NCBI GenBank assembly: GCA_018826405.1
Contig: JAHJZL010000033.1
Coordinates: 1 to 8,580 of the forward strand
Source of the DNA: Patescibacteria group bacterium
Lineage (GTDB): Bacteria > Patescibacteriota > Minisyncoccia > Phycocordibacterales > Phycocordibacteraceae
Length of the DNA stretch: 8,580 nucleotides
Direction: 5' to 3'
The position numbers and the translations under genes were made by a program. Shown here in pieces: positions 1-5,514 of the stretch (the first letter of the stretch is position 1; each line of letters starts with the position of its first letter). The notes beneath the pieces are model-generated. The model was not told where the DNA came from. It saw nothing but the letters and a program-made list of their open reading frames with translations, and did no database searches.

Positions 1-408
1 ATGAATACAGTACGGCTGACCTGCGCGCGCATAGAGTACGCGTAGGTAATCATAAATCTCAGTAACAGTAGCTACGGTTGAGCGCGGGTTATTTGAACGA
101 GACTTCTGGTCAATTGAAATTGCAGGAGAGAGGCCTGTAATCTCATCAACATCTGGCTTCTGCATCTGATTCAAGAACTGACGTGCGTATGCTGAAAGAG
201 ACTCAACATATCTACGCTGTCCTTCGGCAAAAATGGTATCAAAGGCGAAAGAGGACTTTCCTGATCCAGAGAGACCGGTAACAACGGTCATAGCACCCCG
301 AGGAAACTCAGTGTGTATGTTTTTAAGGTTGTGTGTTCGTGCACCCTTAACGCGGATCCAATCCTCTCCTACGTATTGTTCGTGTGTTGGTTTTTTAGCT
401 TTCGCCAT
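1..408 (-). CDS. uvrA: UvrABC excinuclease subunit A, N-terminal part (runs off the left edge)
   Basis: UvrA is the DNA-binding ABC-type ATPase that finds bulky lesions and loads UvrB in nucleotide excision repair. Only the first 136 residues are in the window; the reading frame is open to base 1. A Walker A motif GLSGSGKS lies at about residues 45-52, preceded by the family signature VKGARTHNLKN (20-30) and followed by AEGQRRYVESLSAYARQF (61-78), the Q-loop region SPAISIDQKS (94-103) and NPRSTVATVTEI (107-118). All match the conserved N-terminus of bacterial UvrA. I chose the ATG at 406-408 because a purine-rich GGGGGA (418-423) lies 9 bases upstream. An in-frame ATG at 427-429 would add seven residues and lacks a ribosome site. 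The protein has about ten more residues before the VKGARTHNL block than E. coli UvrA. The gene follows the response regulator by 56 bases and may have its own promoter. Confidence 0.97.
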   Translation of the reverse strand, partial: MAKAKKPTHEQYVGEDWIRVKGARTHNLKNIHTEFPRGAMTVVTGLSGSGKSSFAFDTIFAEGQRRYVESLSAYARQFLNQMQKPDVDEITGLSPAISIDQKSRSNNPRSTVATVTEIYDYLRVLYARAGQPYCIH

Positions 409-417
409 ATACAGAAA

Positions 418-436
418 TCCCCCGCCCATGGAGGGA
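418..436 (-). promoter_or_regulatory. possible hairpin covering the uvrA ribosome-binding site
   Basis: Read on the minus strand, the leader contains TCCCTC at 431-436 and GGGGGA at 418-423. These can pair as six base pairs, one of them a T-G wobble, around a seven-base loop. The second arm is the only Shine-Dalgarno-like sequence in front of the uvrA ATG at 408, so the hairpin would hide it. There is no T-run after it, so it is not a terminator. The pairing is seen in the sequence; a regulatory role is inference and could be chance. Confidence 0.25.
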
Positions 437-449
437 CAGGTTCAAATGG

Positions 450-458
450 AGTATAGCA
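450..458 (-). promoter_or_regulatory. possible extended -10 promoter for uvrA
   Basis: The minus strand reads TGCTATACT here, which fits an extended -10 element (TGn followed by TATAAT-like TATACT). It lies 41 bases before the uvrA start, just after the response regulator stop, so it would give a short leader of roughly 35 bases. No good -35 hexamer is visible at 16-18 bases upstream, but extended -10 promoters can work without one. A very similar box precedes the regulator gene at 861-869. Confidence 0.4.
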
Positions 459-464
459 CGAAGC

Positions 465-854
465 CTATTGTGAGGCTGGAGCAGCAAGTTGTGCCTCAAT
501 CTTCTGGACTATCTCTTCAATAGCTACTTCCGCTTTGATGAGATAGTCATTCGCTCCAAGCGCCTTTGCCTTCTCCTTATCTGCTTCAGCACCAAGATTA
601 GAGACTACAATTATAGGAACATTCTTGAGCTCATCAGTACGGGAACGCACTGCCTCAAGAACTGCAAAGCCATCAACTGTTGGCAACATGAGGTCAAGGA
701 GAAGGAGTACAGGCTTATTCTCCTCAAGAAGCTTAAGTGCCTCATTTCCGTCAGAAGCGTATAGAGTCTGATATTTGCCAGCCAAGGTGTGCCCAAGGAG
801 GTTTTTTAGCACTGGGTCGTCTTCAACGACGAGAATAAACTTTGTTTCAGCCAT
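465..854 (-). CDS. single-domain (CheY/Spo0F-like) response regulator
   Basis: A 129-residue stand-alone receiver domain with no output domain. It has the acidic pocket E11-D12-D13 (VVEDDP), the phospho-acceptor Asp54 in LLLDLMLP, the switch residue Ser85 in IIVVSN and the conserved Lys107 in YLIKA, so it should accept phosphate from a histidine kinase in the cytoplasm. The short tail after about residue 122 is Ala/Pro-rich. With no DNA-binding or enzymatic domain it must act through protein contact or phosphorelay; the target is unknown. It starts 20 bases after the ATP-citrate lyase large subunit and ends 56 bases before uvrA. The only kinase in the window lies three genes upstream (4411-5496) and is the natural candidate partner, which is inference. 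There is no Shine-Dalgarno before the ATG; a TATACT box ends only six bases upstream, which suggests a leaderless transcript. Confidence 0.93.
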   Translation of the reverse strand: MAETKFILVVEDDPVLKNLLGHTLAGKYQTLYASDGNEALKLLEENKPVLLLLDLMLPTVDGFAVLEAVRSRTDELKNVPIIVVSNLGAEADKEKAKALGANDYLIKAEVAIEEIVQKIEAQLAAPASQ

Positions 855-860
855 AGGAAG

Positions 861-869
861 AGTATATCA
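861..869 (-). promoter_or_regulatory. possible extended -10 promoter giving a leaderless regulator mRNA
   Basis: The minus strand reads TGATATACT, an extended -10-like element. Its last base is six bases from the regulator ATG (852-854), so transcription would begin at or next to the A of the start codon. That fits the lack of a Shine-Dalgarno sequence there: the bases between are CTTCCT. No convincing -35 box is seen at normal spacing. The element sits in the 20-base gap after the lyase stop. Confidence 0.4.
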
Positions 870-874
870 CTCAA

Positions 875-2665
875 TTACACGCTGTCTTCATCAAGTGGAC
901 GAGTGAACAAGAGGGAATCCGGGAGCCTAAATAGGCCCTCATCGTTGCGCTTTTGCTCAATAATGTGAGACATGAAGCCAGCAGTACGCGGAAGCACGAA
1001 GAGCGCATTAAAGAATTCAGCGTCTGCAAGAATCTGCAATTCTTTTTGAGAGTATCCTTCGCACTCAGCAAGTACATCAAGTGTTAGCGCTGCTATTGCA
1101 CCGTCTACATTAAGAATGAGTGATCCGTTCTTCCCTGTCGTAACTTCTTCAACACTGCGAGCAAACGCAAAGTACTCGTGCCGAGGTAGAAGCTCAGTAA
1201 AGCTTTCAATTGCAGAAACGCGTGGATCAGGAATTCCAACACGATACTTTTTGTGCCCAATACCAAGAATCAAAGACCCAGACTTGGTCACCTCCTCGAC
1301 AAATCCCGCTGCAGTTGCTTTTGTTGCAACTCCTCGCATCCATAACTTCGCAGCGTCGTTAATAGCTCCTCCAAAACGCGGACCAATAGTAAGAAGGCCT
1401 GCGGAAAGCGAGGAAACAAGATCCTTCCCAGCTCGTGCAGTAATCATTGCTGTAACTGCACCAGAAACATTCCCTCCATGATCTATAAGCAGTTTCCCAA
1501 CCGCTTCAAAGAATGCCTTGGAAACAGGTGACGTAAGCTCCTTTCCAAGAAGTGCTCCTGTTGCTGAAGTCATGAAGCTTGATTCTTGTGGGATAAGCTT
1601 TCCGTTTTCAACAAAAGCAGGAATATCAGAAACATCTAGTACTTCTCTTGTAGAAAGAATACTTGCACGACGTGTCATTAGAGGTGCTATATCGAACTCT
1701 CTATCTGCCTCTTCGCCTCCCGGCAGCCCCTCAAGAGCTTTTAGAAACTCTGGGAACGAATCAGCAGCATGAACTCCGACCGCTCTTAAAGCTTCTCTCT
1801 TTGCTCGAGCGCTCTCATCCTTGTTCGCCACAAGAGCCTTGGCATGACCAAATTGCACGTGTGTATCAAACGATTCATCAATAATCCCCGCAATATATGC
1901 GACAACTGGCTTAGTTAGTTTCTTTGAACGGATAAGCTCAACAATTTCATATTCATCCACTCCTCCAAGCTCTCCAAAGTATGCAATTCCTTTTGTCTCT
2001 GGATCTGCTTCAGCAAGAGCTAGTACTTCGCCCAGGGAAGAGACTGGGAATCGATCACCTCCAATACAGAAAGCGAATGACAGACGCCTATCAGCCTCAG
2101 CTACTGCATGAATAAGCTCGCCCGTCATACCTCCTGACGTAGAAACAACTGCTACTGAACCTTTTGTCATAAGCTTATTCGATACAAGCTGTGAAGCATC
2201 AACTCCTCCTATAGCGCCAAGCTTTAGCGCTCCTGACACAAGTAACCCAACACCGGAAGGACCTGCAAGTATTTTCTTGCCTGCATATGCCTCAATAAGC
2301 TCAGTTGCATGAGCTTCTGGAACATTCTCTGCAAATATATGAGCGCCTAGTGCCTCCGGAAATGCTTGAAAGAATGCATGGGTAGATTCAACAGCACGTC
2401 TTCCCGATTGAACATTCAACAAGAACGAAACGTGGGTTCCTTTTTCTGCAGGAACCTCCGCAAAACTTTTGTAGCAGGGAATTAGAATCTCTTTAGTGCC
2501 CCAAAAGAACTTCTGGGAACGCTTTCCATTCGTTACGATTGCTTGTACAGATTGAGAATTTCCCGACAGATAATCAAAATCTAAAATAGACTGCACAATC
2601 TTTGGATGATTGCCTGAGACAAGTATTCCTCGCTCTCCTTTTCGTATGTGGTCAAGTATGGTCAT
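875..2665 (-). CDS. aclA: ATP-citrate lyase large subunit (CoA-ligase alpha-like plus citryl-CoA lyase domains)
   Basis: This 596-residue protein matches the C-terminal half of animal ATP-citrate lyase and the AclA subunit of green sulfur bacteria. With the small subunit it cleaves citrate with ATP and CoA to acetyl-CoA and oxaloacetate. Order of parts: an N-terminal CoA-binding block (about 10-160, including FFWGTKEILIP at 53-63 and GPSGVG at 135-140), a succinyl-CoA-synthetase-like block (about 165-310: STSGGMTGEL, IGGDRFP) with phosphohistidine His274 in FGHAKAL, and a citrate-synthase-like block (about 360-590). The last block has SFMTS, DHGGNVSGA (His396), ARAGKDLVSSL, GIGH (His471), PDPRV (Arg482) and LILNVDG (Asp521). 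The spacing His396-His471-Arg482 equals that of the human catalytic residues H900, H975 and R986; human D1026 aligns with Asp521. Two oddities are GHAKA instead of GHAGA and a stretch of about 28 residues missing between SFMTS and DHGG. AGGA overlapping the previous stop serves as ribosome site. The domain fusion argues against plain succinyl-CoA synthetase or separate citryl-CoA synthetase/lyase. Confidence 0.92.
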   Translation of the reverse strand: MTILDHIRKGERGILVSGNHPKIVQSILDFDYLSGNSQSVQAIVTNGKRSQKFFWGTKEILIPCYKSFAEVPAEKGTHVSFLLNVQSGRRAVESTHAFFQAFPEALGAHIFAENVPEAHATELIEAYAGKKILAGPSGVGLLVSGALKLGAIGGVDASQLVSNKLMTKGSVAVVSTSGGMTGELIHAVAEADRRLSFAFCIGGDRFPVSSLGEVLALAEADPETKGIAYFGELGGVDEYEIVELIRSKKLTKPVVAYIAGIIDESFDTHVQFGHAKALVANKDESARAKREALRAVGVHAADSFPEFLKALEGLPGGEEADREFDIAPLMTRRASILSTREVLDVSDIPAFVENGKLIPQESSFMTSATGALLGKELTSPVSKAFFEAVGKLLIDHGGNVSGAVTAMITARAGKDLVSSLSAGLLTIGPRFGGAINDAAKLWMRGVATKATAAGFVEEVTKSGSLILGIGHKKYRVGIPDPRVSAIESFTELLPRHEYFAFARSVEEVTTGKNGSLILNVDGAIAALTLDVLAECEGYSQKELQILADAEFFNALFVLPRTAGFMSHIIEQKRNDEGLFRLPDSLLFTRPLDEDSV

Positions 2666-2671
2666 AAAATA

Positions 2672-2675
2672 TCCT
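2672..2675 (-). promoter_or_regulatory. Shine-Dalgarno site of the ATP-citrate lyase large subunit
   Basis: The minus strand has AGGA six bases before the ATG at 2663-2665, and it overlaps the TAG stop of the small subunit (2674-2676). A ribosome finishing the small subunit would end on this site, which would couple translation of the two subunits. Apart from GGGGGA in front of uvrA, it is the only clear ribosome site in the window. Confidence 0.6.
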
Positions 2676-3822
2676 AAAGCGTTGCTACTGCGTCATCTAC
2701 TGCCTGAGTAATGGGTGTATCAGAGCCGTATACAACTCCGAGCAAGTCTTCTTGCTCTAGAAAGTCCTGCATGTGAGCAAGTCCTTCTTTTTCATTTGGC
2801 CCACCGCGACGGACAAACACCCGTATTCCCTGTCTCCTGAGTTCTGGGGCTGACTCAGAAAGCGCTAACACAATCCCAGCAAATGTTGTCTTCACATCAG
2901 TAAAGTTAGCAACACCTCCGGCGATTACCAGAGTCTTTCTCTTTGCTTTAGATGCAAGCATGAGCGCAATAACTTGCTTGGCGTATAAGTAGGTTTCTTC
3001 CTTTGTTGGCCCTCCACTGTACTCTCCATAGTTCCCAATCTCAGATCCCTTGCCAAGAAGCGCTGCCTCGTCAGCAGCAACGATACTTCCCCCTCCTCCA
3101 GAAAGAAGAAAGAACAGGCTACCGTTTGGATTAAGAACCTTAAGCTTCAAGGATGCTGGAGTTGTTTTCTGTAGATCAATTATTTTAGCCTCAGTCTCAT
3201 GAGTAGCGCTTTCTTCAGGTATATCTGAATCAGACCAACCTTCTGAAACAAAGAACTGTGCTGCGCTATCTACGAGCACCGCTGCATCAAGGAGATACAC
3301 ATTCTCGCCGCGAACGAGGAGTGGATTAATCTCGAGAAACGCAAAGTGCTGCTCCTCAAACATAGATAGGAGTCTATTCAGAAAATGCTCTGGAAGTCCC
3401 GTATTCGCAGAAACCTCTTGCACAGTATTTCTTGAAAGCGTTGTTTTGATAAGCGTCTCAGGATGCTCCTCAATATCAATTCCACCCATGCGTGCATGCA
3501 GAAGACGAATGCCTTCACGAACTCGCTCTAGGGAAAGATACTGCTCCTCAGACTGCTCATGCGGGACAAGTTCCTCTGCGAGGAATGAAGTGAATCCACG
3601 CTTTTCCCATTCCTTTAGTTGGCTTGATACTTTGTTAGGTTGTATATCAACAGCGACCAATCCTTGCTTCATGCGCTTTTTAATTCCTTGATCAACCTTA
3701 ACTACGAGGTGGGTATCCTTTGCAAAAGGCACTTCAGATTTAGAAGTTATAGAAACACCAGAATACTCATCTCCAAGAATGAGTCTTTTTGCACGATATT
3801 CAGTTATTTTTACGCGTGCCAT
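2674..3822 (-). CDS. aclB: ATP-citrate lyase small subunit (ATP-grasp, citrate-binding)
   Basis: This 382-residue protein matches the N-terminal part of animal ATP-citrate lyase and the AclB subunit of green sulfur bacteria (about 400 residues). It binds ATP and citrate and helps phosphorylate the His in the large subunit. Visible blocks are LVVKVDQGIKKRMKQGLVAV (39-58, ATP-grasp lysine region), EELVPHEQSEEQYLSLERVR (83-102), LEINPLLV (163-170, metal/nucleotide site), SLKLKVLNPNGSLFFLLSGG (224-243), NYGEYSGGPTKEETYLYAK (264-282), the citrate loop GGVANFTDV (302-310) and VRRGGPNEKEGL (337-348). The Asn and Thr of the citrate loop and the Arg of RRGGPN, which contact citrate in the human enzyme, are kept. 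These blocks resemble ATP-citrate lyase more than the succinyl-CoA synthetase beta chain. The ATG at 3820-3822 lies one base after the GNAT stop, with no Shine-Dalgarno, so translation is probably coupled. The large subunit begins 8 bases downstream. The symbol follows Chlorobium usage; some lineages use the opposite letters. Confidence 0.92.
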   Translation of the reverse strand: MARVKITEYRAKRLILGDEYSGVSITSKSEVPFAKDTHLVVKVDQGIKKRMKQGLVAVDIQPNKVSSQLKEWEKRGFTSFLAEELVPHEQSEEQYLSLERVREGIRLLHARMGGIDIEEHPETLIKTTLSRNTVQEVSANTGLPEHFLNRLLSMFEEQHFAFLEINPLLVRGENVYLLDAAVLVDSAAQFFVSEGWSDSDIPEESATHETEAKIIDLQKTTPASLKLKVLNPNGSLFFLLSGGGGSIVAADEAALLGKGSEIGNYGEYSGGPTKEETYLYAKQVIALMLASKAKRKTLVIAGGVANFTDVKTTFAGIVLALSESAPELRRQGIRVFVRRGGPNEKEGLAHMQDFLEQEDLLGVVYGSDTPITQAVDDAVATL

Positions 3823-3823
3823 A

Positions 3824-4408
3824 TTACACAGGTTCAGTAAATGTCATAAGCAGTCTGTCTGCATGTCCTTGGTAACTATGTTCAGTGAATCCAAGTTTCT
3901 TATACAAATGCACTGCCGCTTCGTTTGAAGGTCCTGTTTCAAGCCAAATGGATCTGCCAGGACGAAGCTCTATATATTTAGAAATAGCAAACAAGCCAAA
4001 GGGAGTCATGATTCCTTTTCCTCTATACGGAGCATAGGAGCGGAACGCAACCGTATCCCATGAGTCTGTATCTGATTCTATTGGCATCTTCTCTGGCCCA
4101 AACCAAATAAGTGCAGCCAACTGCCCGCTCGCTCCAATAAGCGCAAATGGAGTGCGTTCCTTCTTGTACCAATCTTCGTAGGAGTTCTCAACAAACCTTC
4201 GATAATCAGAAGTATTATTTTGCAGCTCAACATCTTCCATATCTCTCGCATGGGCTTGAAGCTTCTCTACATGCTCCTTGGAAAGCCCTGCATATACTGA
4301 GAGAACTTCTCCGTCAGGCAAGTTAACTAATCCAACAATATGAGACTCGTAGAGCGGTAGCGGGAGTTCAATGTGTGAATCGACTACAGTAAAAGTTGGC
4401 TTTCCCAT
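3824..4408 (-). CDS. GNAT-family N-acetyltransferase
   Basis: A 194-residue protein whose C-terminal half is a GNAT fold. The acetyl-CoA pyrophosphate loop is in YAPYRGKGIM (125-134, R129-G-K-G132), and motif B is NEAAVHLYKKLGF (162-174), where the Tyr is the usual general-acid position. The N-terminal 80 or so residues are polar and mostly helical-looking, with no recognised domain. It transfers an acetyl group from acetyl-CoA to an amine; the substrate cannot be told from sequence and could be a protein, a small metabolite or an antibiotic. No signal peptide or membrane segment is visible. The gene begins two bases after the kinase stop and ends one base before the ATP-citrate lyase small subunit, so it is almost certainly co-transcribed with both. 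Its place ahead of an acetyl-CoA-producing enzyme may be meaningful, but that is inference. Confidence 0.88.
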   Translation of the reverse strand: MGKPTFTVVDSHIELPLPLYESHIVGLVNLPDGEVLSVYAGLSKEHVEKLQAHARDMEDVELQNNTSDYRRFVENSYEDWYKKERTPFALIGASGQLAALIWFGPEKMPIESDTDSWDTVAFRSYAPYRGKGIMTPFGLFAISKYIELRPGRSIWLETGPSNEAAVHLYKKLGFTEHSYQGHADRLLMTFTEPV

Positions 4409-4410
4409 AC

Positions 4411-5496
4411 TTAGGTAATTGAAGGTAATGAAAGAGTAAAGGTAGTACCAGGCCCAGCTTCGTTTGCAGCAAAGCGCAAGTCTCCTCCCTGGTCTGTGGC
4501 AATAGTGCGCGCAATATAGAGCCCAAGTCCATTCCCTCCGTTTTGCTTTGTTATGGCGTTAGGGGCTCGATAAAAGCGCTCAAAGATGTTGCCCTTGTCT
4601 GAGGCTGCTATGCCAATACCCGTATCTCGAACGCGCACATATACTCTCCCTGGAGCTGCTTCAGTTGTTATTCGCACTGTACCTCCCTTTGGGGTGTAGC
4701 GAATTGCATTCTCGACAAGGTTATTCAAGATCCAACGAGTTCTCTCTCTATCAATATTAACTCTAGGGAGGAATTCTCCGCTCTTTTCAAAAACTGTACT
4801 CACTCCTTCTTTTGTTGCCATAGGAGCGAAATCACGTGCGACTTCATCGACTAATTCATTCAAGTCTGATGGCTTTAGATCATACTTATACTTTCCTGAT
4901 TCAATGCTTGAAATATCAAGCAGCGTTCCCACAACAGAAACAAGCTGATGGCTCTTTTCTCTAGCGCTCGCTACAAGGGCCTTCTGCTCCTCAGTTAACG
5001 GTTCAAGTTCAAGAGCTTCGAGCGCCCAGCGAATACCTGTTAGCGGGGTCCGCAGCTGATGCGCTGCAGTTGATATGAAATCAGATTTAACGCGAGATAT
5101 TTCTACATCATGCGTGTGTGCCTCCTCTACTTTCTGTGCAAATGCAGCAAACTCGGTACTAAACTTCTTAAGCTCTTTTGGCATACCCTTTGAAGGAGGA
5201 ACTTCTGAAAGCGTGCCCGAAGCCGTAAATGCTTCCATGATGTTTGTTATCTTGCGAACAGGATCAGCTATGTAGCGACCTACTGCCCAAAAAACAAACA
5301 AGAGAAGCACAATTGAAACTAACAAAGACACAGCTGAGATCTGCAAAACAGCCATCTGCAATGAAGTGCTTGTCTCCAGATTTGTAACAAGAGGGGATAA
5401 CTGAGTCCTTAAAAAGAGGCCAATAACGCTAATTGCTCCTATCGTAAGGAGAAACACGCCTGAAAGCAGCGCGGCCATAAAAAGCCGGATGGTCAT
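4411..5496 (-). CDS. membrane-bound sensor histidine kinase with HAMP domain
   Basis: A 361-residue HisKA/HATPase_c kinase. Two membrane helices (about residues 7-29 and 51-72) enclose only about 20 external residues, so there is no real extracytoplasmic sensor domain. It more likely senses the membrane, or signals are passed to it by another protein. A HAMP linker (about 72-125, with ADPVRKITNIMEAF) leads to the H box FISTAAHQLRTPLTG with phospho-acceptor His146. The ATPase domain has the N box NNLVENAIRYTP (258-269), G1 box DTGIGI (291-296), F box FERFYR (305-310) and G2 box GNGLGLYIA (321-329), all intact. Gln147 follows the His where most HisKA kinases have Glu or Asp. No response regulator is adjacent; the stand-alone receiver at 465-854 is the nearest candidate. 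The start ATG is 18 bases after uvrB, lacks a Shine-Dalgarno and has a -10-like box seven bases upstream. Confidence 0.95.
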   Translation of the reverse strand: MTIRLFMAALLSGVFLLTIGAISVIGLFLRTQLSPLVTNLETSTSLQMAVLQISAVSLLVSIVLLLFVFWAVGRYIADPVRKITNIMEAFTASGTLSEVPPSKGMPKELKKFSTEFAAFAQKVEEAHTHDVEISRVKSDFISTAAHQLRTPLTGIRWALEALELEPLTEEQKALVASAREKSHQLVSVVGTLLDISSIESGKYKYDLKPSDLNELVDEVARDFAPMATKEGVSTVFEKSGEFLPRVNIDRERTRWILNNLVENAIRYTPKGGTVRITTEAAPGRVYVRVRDTGIGIAASDKGNIFERFYRAPNAITKQNGGNGLGLYIARTIATDQGGDLRFAANEAGPGTTFTLSLPSIT

Positions 5497-5503
5497 ATCT
5501 GAG

Positions 5504-5512
5504 ATAGTAGCA
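5504..5512 (-). promoter_or_regulatory. weak candidate extended -10 promoter before the kinase operon
   Basis: The minus strand reads TGCTACTAT, a partial match to an extended -10 element, ending seven bases before the kinase ATG at 5494-5496. If used, it would give a leaderless kinase-GNAT-lyase transcript. It lies in the 18-base gap after the uvrB stop. The match is weaker than the TGnTATACT boxes at 450-458 and 861-869, and no -35 box was identified. Confidence 0.25.
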
Positions 5513-5514
5513 CG

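Noticed and set aside
875..3822. Succinyl-CoA synthetase (sucCD) or citryl-CoA synthetase (ccsAB)
   Set aside because: The large subunit continues from the CoA-ligase-like region into a citrate-synthase-like domain with DHGGNVSGA, GIGH and NVDG motifs. Succinyl-CoA synthetase lacks this domain, and the citryl-CoA synthetase system carries it on a separate protein.
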